A stretch of DNA of 39,667 nt, taken from the NCBI GenBank assembly GCA_023391155.1, contig JAEWBM010000025.1, forward strand, positions 1 to 39,667, written 5' to 3'. The translations under genes were made by a program, and so were the position numbers. Origin of the DNA: Acidobacteriota bacterium (GTDB lineage Bacteria > Acidobacteriota > Blastocatellia > Pyrinomonadales > Pyrinomonadaceae). Shown one piece after another: positions 25,979 to 36,716 of the stretch. How positions within the stretch are numbered: position 1 is the first letter of the stretch; each line of letters opens with the position of its first letter. Below the pieces are notes generated by a model. It was not told the origin of the DNA. It saw only the letters and a list, made by a program, of their open reading frames with translations, and searched no databases.

Positions 25979-26007
25979 TTGACATCTTTGTGGCACCTTA
26001 TTATTCT
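25979..26007 (+). promoter_or_regulatory. Promoter of the Lrp/EamA operon (leaderless type)
   Basis: TTGACA (25979-25984), 17-base spacer, TATTCT (26002-26007), then 9 bases to the ATG at 26017. It rules out the ORF start at 25990, which lies inside the promoter. Confidence 0.65.
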
Positions 26008-26016
26008 GTATATCCG

Positions 26017-26520
26017 ATGGTTGACCGAATGATTGACAGTACTGATAAAGATATCTTGAATATTCTTCAGCATGACGCCCGAACCTCGAATGCCGCGATC
26101 GCCCGCGCCGTTGGGCTCGCACCGTCAGCGATCCTCGAAAGGATCCGCAAGCTGGAGGAACGGGGAATTGTCCGCGGTTACCGCGCCGAGCTCGACCCCG
26201 CTGCCGTGGGGTTTGGGCTCACCGCCTTCGTTTTCGTTCGAACGAATGAATGCGGAGACGGCACTGACCTGCTCCTCGCGGAGATACCGGAGGTGCTCGA
26301 GGTGCACGACGTCGCGGGCGAAGATTCATATTTGCTCAAGGTCAAGGCCGAAAGCACCGAGGATCTAGCGAGGATGCTGCGTGAAACGCTCAAGTCGATA
26401 CCGTCCGTCGTTTCGACTCGAACGACGGTAGTTCTTCAAACCGTTAAGGAAGTGAGCGAGTTGCCGCTCGACCGGTGCATTGCACCGGAAGATGAGAAAA
26501 AGGACGGCCGTAAAAAGTAG
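26017..26520 (+). CDS. Lrp/AsnC-family regulator
   Basis: 167 residues from ATG 26017 (ATG 26029 also possible). The N-terminal wHTH is DSTDKDILNILQHDARTSNA, then IARAVGLAPSAILERIRKLEERGIVRGY; the C-terminal RAM ligand domain is VLEVHDVAGEDSYLLKVKAESTEDLARML. Such regulators sense amino acids and often control amino acid exporters. The next gene is an EamA exporter 27 bases away, and the ALDH operon lies on the other side, so both are likely targets. The C-terminal tail is short and basic (DEKKDGRKK). Confidence 0.9.
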   Translation: MVDRMIDSTDKDILNILQHDARTSNAAIARAVGLAPSAILERIRKLEERGIVRGYRAELDPAAVGFGLTAFVFVRTNECGDGTDLLLAEIPEVLEVHDVAGEDSYLLKVKAESTEDLARMLRETLKSIPSVVSTRTTVVLQTVKEVSELPLDRCIAPEDEKKDGRKK

Positions 26521-27484
26521 TTAGGACAAGCAGGGAGGGGGAACGCGATGACGCCAGCGCTTAAGGACAGAAAGTTTTTGATCTTGGTTGCCGCCTTTGC
26601 GGCCGTTTATCTATTTTGGGGTTCGACGTATTTGGCTATCAAATATTCGATCGAAACCCTGCCGCCGTTCCTGATGGCGGGAGTTCGTTTCCTTATCGCG
26701 GGATCGATCCTTTTCGGTGTCTCGCTGCTTTCCAAAGACCGCGAACGGCCTACGCTGCGGCACTGGAAGACGAGCGCGGTGGTCGGAACGCTTTTGCTGC
26801 TCGGCGGCAATGGCGGCGTGGTGCTTGCCCAGCAATACATCTCGTCGGGCCTCGCCGCACTGCTCGTCGCCACAGAGCCGCTCTGGATCGTAGTTCTGAG
26901 CTGGGTTTGGCTGCGTTCGGGACGGCCGAACTGGCGCGTTGGTGTGGGACTGTTGATCGGCTTCGTGGGTGTGTGGCTGCTTATCGGCGGAAAAGGCTCG
27001 CCCGCGGCCGGCGGAGCTGACGGCCAGCTGTTTGGTGCCCTTGCGGTTATGGCGGGAGCGCTTTTCTGGGCGACCGGATCTATCTACGGCCTCAAGGCCC
27101 CGACGCCCCGCTCGAGCCTGATGACGGCGGGAATGCAGATGATCGCAGGCAGCGTCTCGCTGTTAGTCGTCGGAACGGTCCGCGGTGAGGCGGCGGCCTT
27201 TGACCCGGCTGCGGTCTCGTCAGCGTCGCTCTTCGGACTGCTCTACCTCATAGTTTTCGGTTCGCTGATTGGGTATACGGCTTATAGTTGGCTGCTGAAA
27301 AATGCCCGGCCGACCATGGTATCGACCTATGCCTATATCAATCCGGTCGTAGCGGTCTTCTTGGGATGGGCTATCGCGGGGGAATCGCTCACGGGCCAAA
27401 TGCTGGTCGGGGCCATGATAATCGTCGCGTCGGTGGTGCTGGTGACGAGCCGTAAGGGGCAAAAAGAACGGGAATCGAAAGGAC

Positions 27485-30313
<2,829 letters not shown>

Positions 30314-30344
30314 CGCATTTCCCCCGGCCGAACCTTCGTAACAG

Positions 30345-30393
30345 AAAAACACCGTCAAAGCCTTGGTTGTGACAAGAACCGTCTGACGGTGTT
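30345..30393 (-). terminator. Terminator of the AlaRS-like gene
   Basis: Perfect 10-bp arms AACACCGTCA (minus strand, 30384-30393) and TGACGGTGTT (30348-30357), spaced by 26 bases with a small inner hairpin, followed on the minus strand by a T-run (30345-30349). It separates the AlaRS-like gene from the kinase gene, whose ATG is at 30313. Confidence 0.7.
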
Positions 30394-30421
30394 GAAAGCT
30401 TTGACTAACTCTTTAAACGAG

Positions 30422-32455
30422 TCAGGACGTCAGAAAAGTTTCAATAATCTTGTAGCCCTCAGTGATCGCCTCGTCCAATTTTTCGGGCTGCGGGCCGCCG
30501 CCCTCGGCCATATCCGGACGCCCGCCGCCCTTTCCGCCAAGTATCGGGACGATCTCTTTGACCACGTTACCTGCCCTGACCCGATCCTTCAGATCATCCG
30601 AAACGCGAACGATCAGCCCGGCTTTTCCTTCCTCTCGCCGGCCTAAAACTACGACGCCGGACTTCAGCCGGGCAAGCAGCGTATCCGAAAGCTGCCTCAT
30701 CCCATTCGCATCCAGCCCGTCGACCACCTTGGCAAGCACCTTGACCCCCGCGATCTCGCGGATATCATCGGCCGCACCCGCCGAGCCGTTCCCGGCCGCC
30801 CCGGTCGCGATCTTAAGTCGCAGATCCTCCACCTCGCGGCGCGTCCGCTTAAGCTCTTCCTGCAGCTTTTCGATCGCGTCGGGCAGATTATCCCTCTGAG
30901 TTTTCAATACGCCCAGCGAACGGTTGATAAGGACCTCGTCCTCCCGAAAACGCTCAAAGGCGTCAAATCCTGTAACTGCTCGGATGCGTCGAACGCCCGA
31001 GGCGATAGCCTCATCGGCAGTAATTTTAAAGCTTCCGATATCTCCGGTAGCTCTCACGTGCGTGCCGCCGCAAAGTTCCATAGAAAATTGCCCGTCCCCC
31101 ACTGAAAGCACCCGAACCTCCGCACCGTATTTCTCGCCGAACATCGCCACCGCCCCGCTTCGCATGGCCTCCTCGATCGCCATCATATTCGTCGTAACCG
31201 GATGATTTTCAAGGATATAGCGGTTTACCAGGTCCTCGACCTCCCTAACCTCCTTTTCGGTCATCGGCTGATAATGGGTAAAGTCGAACCGCAAATAATT
31301 CGGCGCCACGACCGACCCGGCCTGCTTGACGTGCGTGCCCAAAACTTCTTTGAGAGCAGCGTGGACCAGATGCGTTGCCGTATGATTGCGCCGCGTCGCG
31401 TCACGCTTTTCCTCATTGACCACTGCCGTGACCACATCGCCGGTCTTGACGGCGCCGCTCTCGACACGCGTTTTATGCAGTATCAACCCCGGCAGCGGGG
31501 CAAATGTGTCGATCACCTTCAGTTGAGCATCACTATTGAAAAGCACGCCGGTGTCGCCGACCTGGCCGCCGGCCTCTGCGTAAAAAGGCGTTTCACGGAG
31601 GATCACGAGGCCCTCTTCCCCCTCAGCCAACTCATCTACGCGGGTATCCCCCTTGACGATCGCCGCGACCTTCGCCTCCTCAAGTCTTATAGCGTCATAT
31701 CCGTGAAAAACCGCGGTACCGACTGCCCCGGCAAGCTCACTGTAGATCGGGCTTATCTCGCTCTTTCGCTGAGTCTGCCCGACCCCGGACTTTTGTTGTA
31801 TTCGGGAGATCGCTTTGGCCAATTGATTATCGAACCAAGTGACGTCATAGTTTCGTATATATCGCTCAAAGTCGTTGGATTGTTTTTCCTCCCAGACAAT
31901 TCGTATCAGGTCTTTTGGAACGCCATAGGTATCGTAAACAAAGGCCAGTTTCTCGAAAAGATCTTCATTCGCGATTTTCGATAAAAATTCGTCACTTTCC
32001 TTTCGGAGTCGTTCCTTATCTATGGCCTTGGTGAGTTCTCGGTCGGGTTCGACGCAGGGGAGAACATCTTTTGCTATTCTGAAGTGTTCGTGTATACGGG
32101 TTTCCAAAATGTCTCGAAGCTTCCTAAGACCGACTGTCAAGGTATTGCCGAAGCGCTCTTCCTCCAGCTCAACCATTTTCCCAATGAATCGGCGTTGAAC
32201 CTCAATCTCAGGATATGCCTTATGCATTTGTTCGATGACGGCGTCGCAAACCTTAACAAAGAACGGTTCGGTAAACCCAAGATGCTCGCGACCGTTATAA
32301 ATCGCACGACGCATTATCTTTCGCAGTACATAATTGCGACCTTCATTTCCAGGCAGGATGCCGTCGGCGAGCGCGAATACCGTTGCCCGGGCATGATCAG
32401 CTATCACTCGGCAAGCGAATTGTTGAATGCTACTTAGTTCTTCGTAATGACTCAT
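30422..32455 (-). CDS. AlaRS-like protein lacking the aminoacylation domain
   Basis: 677 residues, against about 870-880 for full AlaRS. The N-terminal catalytic class II core is absent; the protein starts in the tRNA-recognition middle region (FACRVIADHARATVFALADG, NEGRNYVLRKIMRRA). The editing domain is complete: HTATH (358-362) and CGGTH (462-466), the zinc ligands of AlaRS proofreading. A coiled coil (500-560) and the C-Ala/DHHA1 domain (GGKGGGRPDMAEGGG) finish it. The middle segment is longer than in E. coli. From codon ~225 back to the start, base composition is AT-richer. It could be a trans-editing factor, half of a split AlaRS, or a decaying gene; intact reading frame over 2 kb argues against decay. 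A catalytic partner must exist elsewhere. Confidence 0.88.
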   Translation of the reverse strand: MSHYEELSSIQQFACRVIADHARATVFALADGILPGNEGRNYVLRKIMRRAIYNGREHLGFTEPFFVKVCDAVIEQMHKAYPEIEVQRRFIGKMVELEEERFGNTLTVGLRKLRDILETRIHEHFRIAKDVLPCVEPDRELTKAIDKERLRKESDEFLSKIANEDLFEKLAFVYDTYGVPKDLIRIVWEEKQSNDFERYIRNYDVTWFDNQLAKAISRIQQKSGVGQTQRKSEISPIYSELAGAVGTAVFHGYDAIRLEEAKVAAIVKGDTRVDELAEGEEGLVILRETPFYAEAGGQVGDTGVLFNSDAQLKVIDTFAPLPGLILHKTRVESGAVKTGDVVTAVVNEEKRDATRRNHTATHLVHAALKEVLGTHVKQAGSVVAPNYLRFDFTHYQPMTEKEVREVEDLVNRYILENHPVTTNMMAIEEAMRSGAVAMFGEKYGAEVRVLSVGDGQFSMELCGGTHVRATGDIGSFKITADEAIASGVRRIRAVTGFDAFERFREDEVLINRSLGVLKTQRDNLPDAIEKLQEELKRTRREVEDLRLKIATGAAGNGSAGAADDIREIAGVKVLAKVVDGLDANGMRQLSDTLLARLKSGVVVLGRREEGKAGLIVRVSDDLKDRVRAGNVVKEIVPILGGKGGGRPDMAEGGGPQPEKLDEAITEGYKIIETFLTS
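32318..32455 (-). repeat. AlaRS start-region repeat, copy A
   Basis: About 138 bases from the ATG to the NEGR..RKIMR region. Copy B lies at 33694-33827 in the same orientation. By eye about 70% of bases match, the ATGs align exactly, and both encode QxFACRVIADHAR...ADGILPGNEGR. Similarity stops after the codons for RK. Confidence 0.75.
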
Positions 32456-32489
32456 CTTCTAACAATACATCTTCATTCTCGGCGCGATC

Positions 32490-33827
32490 TTATTCAGGTT
32501 TGTACTGCTCAATCTGGCTCTCCAAATCGTTCACCCAGTATTCCCAAGGCATTGAACTAAGCTCCGTCGATTTTTCAAATTTCAGCAGACCTTTGATTAT
32601 TTTCAGCTGTTCACGGGCACCAATAGGATTTCTATTCCTAATAAAGGTCTCGCCAATAGCTCGGTGGGCGTAAAAAAGAATTTCTTCCCGGTACCGTGGG
32701 ACTAAACTCCCTGACGACTCAACGATTGAATTCTCGTCTCTAGCATATGAAATAGCATTTCGGAATGCTTCGACCGCTTCACTGACTTTGTTTTGCGTCT
32801 TTAAGCAAAATCCAAGATCATGCCACGCCTTCGCATTTCTCGTATAAGTCTGGATGGCTTTTTCATAATAAGGGATCTGTAAAATACACCGCTCCAGCAA
32901 ACTCATGCCTCGTATGCCGATCCTTCGCCCCTGGGCTCTTTGTTCCTCTGAAGTTTTGTGCTTCTCCGCCAGACTCTCTCTTGAAAAGTCTTCGAGGCGA
33001 ATTTGTTTGTTCGATTGCGTTACTGAGATTTGCTCAGTCGGAATTGCAAGGTTTAGATTCTGCCCGCCTGTTACTGTCGCAGTTGCAACGCCAATTATTT
33101 CCCCCCGCATATTTATCAGGGGACTCCCGCTACTTCCCGGAGATATTGGCGCCGTTATTTGAATGAACTTTGGCCCTCTTTCCTCTGACCGAATTGCTGA
33201 GACTATTCCTGTTGACACGCTCCACTCCAACCCTCTTGGATTTCCGAGGACAAATATGTCTTCCCCTTCAAGCGGGAGTTCTTTATTTAGCGTTGGCAAC
33301 TGTCTGTGTTCACGCGGCGCCCTTATGGTCAAAAGAATAACATCAGCATACTCATTTACGCCCGCTATGAATTGAACTTCGATTATTTCTCCATCGGTCG
33401 TTTTTATTTCCGCACTATTAGCTAATTCAACCACATGTCGATTAGTAACGATTATTGAGGAAGTTAAAAAGAACCCCGTTCCCCGTCCGATTATTCTTTT
33501 TTCCTGATCAAAAGCTGAGATTGCCACGACCGAAGGTTTTATCTGCTGCACCAATTCGGCTAAAGACTTTCTCTGTGTATTTTGGGAATCGTCAGTGCGA
33601 TTAGATTGGGCAGACACTGAAGCAGAAAGCAATAGCAAAAGGCTCAAAATTGTAAACTCCGCAACAAGGCCTAGTCTTATCGCATTGCGCTTTCGTTGTG
33701 CGAAACTGCGCCCTTCATTGCCCGGCAAAATGCCGTCCGCGATCGAAAATGCGGCCGAACGTGCGTGATCGGCGATCACACGGCAAGCGAAAAGTTGAGT
33801 TTCCGAAAGGTTATCCAATGCAGTCAT
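32490..33827 (-). CDS. Secreted trypsin-like serine protease with TPRs and an AlaRS-derived N-terminus
   Basis: 445 residues from ATG 33827. Residues 1-48 copy the AlaRS-like start (MTALDNLSETQLFACRVIAD, DGILPGNEGRSF). A hydrophobic signal follows (52-74, LVAEFTILSLLLLLSASVSA). The S1-type protease domain (about 95-260) has the triad His131 (VTNRHVV), Asp162 (YADVILL) and Ser233 (SPGSSGSPL), as in DegP-like S1C peptidases but without a PDZ domain. The rest holds TPR-like helices (AWHDLGFCLKTQNKVSEAVEAF). The GTG at 33866 lies upstream of the likely promoter and is rejected. No other start fits before the signal, so either the AlaRS piece is translated or an unseen start is used. AT-rich. Confidence 0.8.
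   Translation of the reverse strand: MTALDNLSETQLFACRVIADHARSAAFSIADGILPGNEGRSFAQRKRNAIRLGLVAEFTILSLLLLLSASVSAQSNRTDDSQNTQRKSLAELVQQIKPSVVAISAFDQEKRIIGRGTGFFLTSSIIVTNRHVVELANSAEIKTTDGEIIEVQFIAGVNEYADVILLTIRAPREHRQLPTLNKELPLEGEDIFVLGNPRGLEWSVSTGIVSAIRSEERGPKFIQITAPISPGSSGSPLINMRGEIIGVATATVTGGQNLNLAIPTEQISVTQSNKQIRLEDFSRESLAEKHKTSEEQRAQGRRIGIRGMSLLERCILQIPYYEKAIQTYTRNAKAWHDLGFCLKTQNKVSEAVEAFRNAISYARDENSIVESSGSLVPRYREEILFYAHRAIGETFIRNRNPIGAREQLKIIKGLLKFEKSTELSSMPWEYWVNDLESQIEQYKPE
33694..33827 (-). repeat. AlaRS start-region repeat, copy B
   Basis: Direct copy of 32318-32455, about 70% identical by eye, fused in frame to the protease. It diverges after the codons for QRK. With copy A it brackets the protease gene (1.3 kb apart). 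Confidence 0.75.
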
Positions 33828-33837
33828 TACGGTTCGA

Positions 33838-33846
33838 ATTATATCA
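33838..33846 (-). promoter_or_regulatory. Extended -10 promoter of the protease gene
   Basis: Minus strand TGA-TATAAT (33838-33846), a perfect -10 with TG extension, 10 bases before ATG 33827. No clear -35. Confidence 0.55.
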
Positions 33847-33895
33847 GTTACCCCGCCCGGAACCACGCAGGGTTACGTATAACGCACGATTGGGT

Positions 33896-33901
33896 TAGAA
33901 T
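33896..33901 (+). promoter_or_regulatory. -10-like element of the AMIN lipoprotein (leaderless type)
   Basis: TAGAAT, 7 bases before the ATG at 33909, with no Shine-Dalgarno and a weak -35. It is divergent from the protease promoter, 52 bases away. Confidence 0.35.
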
Positions 33902-33908
33902 TCCGAGA

Positions 33909-34550
33909 ATGAAGACGACTTGGCTGATAACATTGATCGTCATGATGATAATCGCCCTAGGTTGCAGTCCGGGGCCCGCGGACAACACCCTTAACGCGAA
34001 CGCGATAGACGGGCCCGCCGGTGAGGGTTCCTCGGGGCCGCTGACCAGCGAACCCGGAACGCCGACGCCGACAGCGGCCCCGACAGAGCCTCCGGCGGAA
34101 GACTTAGCCGATTTTGAGGGCACCGCCGGGATCACGGAGAAAAAATATCCGAACATCAAGGGCATCGCACGAATGAGCGAGGTCCGCTCCGCACGCCATG
34201 GAAATTACGACCGCGTCGTTTTCGAATTCAGCGGCAATGAGATGCCGACCTATCACCTCGAGTACATCGACAAACCCGTTCGCGCCTGCGGTTCGGGCGA
34301 CGTCGTTCCGCTTGCAGGCGATGGCTGGCTTGAGGTGCGCTTTAGCGATGCCCAGGCACACACGCCTGAAGGCGAGCCGACGATAAAAGACCGGAGCCGC
34401 TCGCCAAACCTGCCGATCGTCAAGGACCTCAAGATCACCTGCGATTTCGAATCCGAAGTGACCTGGGTAATGGGCGTCGCCTCACCCAACCGATACCGCG
34501 TGATCGAGCTAAACGACCCGGTGCGGCTTGCGGTCGACATCAAACATTAG
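33909..34550 (+). CDS. Lipoprotein with AMIN-like domain
   Basis: 213 residues. The N-terminus (MKTTWLITLIVMMIIALGC) is a lipoprotein signal with lipobox IALGC. A Pro/Thr/Glu-rich linker (TPTPTAAPTEPPAE) follows, then an AMIN-like beta domain (about 90-213: YDRVVFEFSGNEMPTYHLEYID, GDGWLEVRFSDAQAH, RLAVDIKH). Related domains bind peptidoglycan or pilus components; which one is not clear here. A longer ORF from 33696 overlaps the protease 5' end and is rejected. Confidence 0.85.
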   Translation: MKTTWLITLIVMMIIALGCSPGPADNTLNANAIDGPAGEGSSGPLTSEPGTPTPTAAPTEPPAEDLADFEGTAGITEKKYPNIKGIARMSEVRSARHGNYDRVVFEFSGNEMPTYHLEYIDKPVRACGSGDVVPLAGDGWLEVRFSDAQAHTPEGEPTIKDRSRSPNLPIVKDLKITCDFESEVTWVMGVASPNRYRVIELNDPVRLAVDIKH

Positions 34551-34600
34551 TAATTGAACAGCTGCCGGTTGTCAGCTATCAGCTTCCAGTAACTGAGAAA

Positions 34601-35770
34601 ATGTCTGCTTATCGATCCCTTCTGTTTGTCCTCACACTCTTAATGACAACGGCAATGCATGCTCAACCGACCGCGAAAGAGCTCGAGGAGGTTTTCAACA
34701 AGGAACTAACCGATGCCGGGGTCGTCGGCGGCAGCCTTGTTCTGATAAAGAATGGGAAACTCGAGGTGGAAACGCATTACGGCTTTGCGAATCTCGAGAA
34801 ACAGCAACCCGTTTCGGCAGATACGATCTACCACTGGGCATCAAATACAAAACCCTTCACCGGCATCGCGATAATGCAGCTCCGCGACCGGGGACTTATT
34901 AAACTCGATGACCCGGTCACAAAGTACGTTGCCGAGCTCAGAAAGATTCACAACCCTTTTGGCTCTATGGACGAGATCACCATCCGCCATCTGCTGACGC
35001 ACTCCGGCGGTTTGCGCAACGGGACGTGGCCGTGGCGTAACAACAAGCCATGGGAGCCCTTTGAACCGACAGAGTGGTCACAGCTCGTGGCGATGTTCCC
35101 GTTTACCGAAGTTCTATTTGAACCCGGCACGAAATACAGCTATTCGAACCCCGGCATCATCTACCTCGGCCGCGTGATCGAAGAGGTCTCCGGGGAATCA
35201 TACGAAACCTACATCGACAAAAATATCCTGAGGCCGCTCGGGATGCACGACAGCTATTTCGATACCACGCCGCCGCACCTGCTCAGCCGCCGTTCGCACT
35301 CTTATTACATTCGCGACGGCAAACGAACTGAGGGCCGTTTCGACGCGGACACCGGCATCACCGTCTCGAACAGCGGCCTTAATTCGCCGATCGCGGACAT
35401 GGTCAAGTACCTCAATTTCCTGATCGGCGATCCGAAACGGCAGGCAGATTATGATGTGGTTTTGAAACGTACTTCGCTCGAAGAAATGTGGCGGCCGCAG
35501 CTTAAAGCCGAGGTCGACGCGAACGGCAATCCCGGCTTCACTACAGACATCGGCCTGATCTATTTCATCGACCAAAGAAACGGCCGAAAGCTCATCGGCC
35601 ACGGCGGCGATCAGAATGGCTTCATCAGCTACCTCGAATTCGACCCCGCCGCCCGCTCCGCATCAATAATGGTGATGAACACCGACATCGCCTATCCGCC
35701 CACCACATCAGAGGAGGAAAGGCTGGTCTATCGGTTACGTAAAGCGGTCAGGAAAAGCTTGGCGTTTTAA
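34601..35770 (+). CDS. Secreted serine hydrolase, beta-lactamase/DD-peptidase fold
   Basis: 389 residues with a signal peptide (1-21, ending MHAQP). Class C beta-lactamase-like motifs: SNTK (WASNTKPFTG, catalytic Ser and Lys), YSN in YSYSNPG, and HGG in GHGGDQNG. Also present is the TIRHLLTHSGGL motif seen in these esterases/peptidases. It may act on cell-wall peptides or esters; antibiotic resistance cannot be claimed. No good ribosome site is visible. It is 50 bases after the AMIN lipoprotein, and the short gap has a self-similar GTCAGCTATCAGCTTCC stretch. Confidence 0.9.
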   Translation: MSAYRSLLFVLTLLMTTAMHAQPTAKELEEVFNKELTDAGVVGGSLVLIKNGKLEVETHYGFANLEKQQPVSADTIYHWASNTKPFTGIAIMQLRDRGLIKLDDPVTKYVAELRKIHNPFGSMDEITIRHLLTHSGGLRNGTWPWRNNKPWEPFEPTEWSQLVAMFPFTEVLFEPGTKYSYSNPGIIYLGRVIEEVSGESYETYIDKNILRPLGMHDSYFDTTPPHLLSRRSHSYYIRDGKRTEGRFDADTGITVSNSGLNSPIADMVKYLNFLIGDPKRQADYDVVLKRTSLEEMWRPQLKAEVDANGNPGFTTDIGLIYFIDQRNGRKLIGHGGDQNGFISYLEFDPAARSASIMVMNTDIAYPPTTSEEERLVYRLRKAVRKSLAF

Positions 35771-35787
35771 CGTTAAGACGTTATAAT
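35759..35787 (+). promoter_or_regulatory. Promoter of the toxin-antitoxin pair (leaderless type)
   Basis: TTGGCG (35759-35764), 17-base spacer, TATAAT (35782-35787), then 7 bases to ATG 35795. The spacer and -10 hold a direct repeat ACGTTA (35770-35775 and 35778-35783), a possible antitoxin operator. Confidence 0.6.
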
Positions 35788-35794
35788 GTTTTAC

Positions 35795-36028
35795 ATGTCA
35801 ACTGATGTAAAAAGAGCAACCATCTACTTAGAATCTGGCGTTCACAAAGCAGTGAGACTCAAATCCGCATATACCAACCGCACGATGTCCGATATCGTTA
35901 ACCAAGCTCTTCGCGATGCGCTGCGAGAAGACGAGGAGGATCTTGCTGCATTTGAGGAACGAGCAGACGAACCCACGATGTCGTATGAAACTCTTCTTTC
36001 AAAATTAAAGGCTGATGGCAAAATATAG
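35795..36028 (+). CDS. Ribbon-helix-helix (CopG-type) antitoxin
   Basis: 77 residues. The RHH DNA-binding part is MSTDVKRATIYLESGVHKAV, with the helices RLKSAYTNRTMSDIVNQALRDAL. The acidic C-terminus (REDEEDLAAFEERADEPTMSYETLLSKLK) should wrap the toxin. Start ATG 35795 is preferred to 35786, which lies in the -10. The end overlaps the toxin start by 14 bases. It likely represses its own promoter. Confidence 0.9.
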   Translation: MSTDVKRATIYLESGVHKAVRLKSAYTNRTMSDIVNQALRDALREDEEDLAAFEERADEPTMSYETLLSKLKADGKI

Positions 36029-36275
36029 CCTTGAATTCAAGTCGTCGTTCTACAAAGAGCTGCGGTCCCTTCCGAAGAAAGATGTTAAAAGAATAGTGGC
36101 ACGTATTGACCGATTGGCAGACGACCCTCGAGGGCCGGGGTGCGAGAAACTGTCTGGCCAAGAGCGATACCGAGTTCGTCAGGGAGTTTATCGCATAATT
36201 TATGAGATAGAGGATGCCCACTTGATAGTGATCGTCCTAAAAGTGGGCCACAGGGGCAGTGTCTACGATCGCTGA
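36015..36275 (+). CDS. RelE/ParE-family toxin
   Basis: 86 residues. MAKYSLEFKSSFYKELRSLPKKDVKRI starts the RelE fold; YRVRQGVYRIIYEIED..LIVIVLKVGHRGSVYDR is the C-terminal sheet and typical RelE end with Arg and Tyr residues placed for mRNA cutting in the ribosome. It overlaps the antitoxin gene by 14 bases, in the usual antitoxin-toxin order. The pair is AT-richer than neighbours, which fits mobile origin. Confidence 0.93.
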   Translation: MAKYSLEFKSSFYKELRSLPKKDVKRIVARIDRLADDPRGPGCEKLSGQERYRVRQGVYRIIYEIEDAHLIVIVLKVGHRGSVYDR

Positions 36276-36287
36276 TAAAATTGGTGT

Positions 36288-36716
36288 ATGCCGGTTCTTT
36301 ACCATCTGACATGCGGGGCGGCATCAAGTCCCTTAATCAGGCTCAGCGATGGACGCTTCCAAATAATAGAAGATGGTCCGTTGACTCCGTTGATGACGGG
36401 GTATAAGTACTTCTTGGTGGATCAGGCCTTGGCAGAGTACTTAGAAGCGTTGAAAATTCCTAATATCCGTTTTGAGCCCGCGACTATTTGGCACCGAGAG
36501 CATGATCGAAACCATTCCAGTCATACCGAACTGGTCGTCGAACGAACGTTGTCTCCGAAGGAAATAGCCCAAGTTGAGGTTTCCGGGCATCAAGTCTTTG
36601 CTTTAAATGATCGTTACCTTTTCATCAGCCCGTTACTAAAGCTAGAGCTCGAAAACAGCAACTTTAACGATCTTCAATTCAGTGAAGGCCTTTCGGAATT
36701 TGCGGGTGAGCTTTGA
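36288..36716 (+). CDS. Small protein resembling Imm11-type immunity proteins
   Basis: 142 residues, no certain family. The C-terminal part, VFALNDRYLFISPLLKLELENSNFNDLQFSE, resembles the Imm11-type ending in which a strand is followed by a helix and a Phe-rich strand, and YKYFLVDQALAEYLEALKIPNIRFEPATI repeats this pattern earlier. It lies 12 bases after the RelE toxin and shares its lower GC. No polymorphic toxin is adjacent. Its stop directly abuts the transketolase stop on the other strand. Confidence 0.6.
   Translation: MPVLYHLTCGAASSPLIRLSDGRFQIIEDGPLTPLMTGYKYFLVDQALAEYLEALKIPNIRFEPATIWHREHDRNHSSHTELVVERTLSPKEIAQVEVSGHQVFALNDRYLFISPLLKLELENSNFNDLQFSEGLSEFAGEL

Noticed and set aside
25928..26122. 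65-codon N-terminal extension of the aldehyde dehydrogenase
   Set aside because: It crosses the divergent lrp promoter and coding start, is Arg-rich without ALDH likeness, and the ATG at 25927 has a ribosome site.
32318..33827. Insertion sequence carrying the protease, with target-site duplication
   Set aside because: The repeats are direct, about 135 bases and only about 70% alike, and there is no transposase or terminal inverted repeat.
33828..33866. GTG at 33866 as the start of the protease gene
   Set aside because: A perfect extended -10 (33838-33846) lies inside this stretch, and the residues match nothing in AlaRS or proteases.
34551..34600. Self-similar CAGCT-rich stretch as an intergenic repeat family
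   Set aside because: Too short and degenerate to call from one copy; no second copy was seen in the window.
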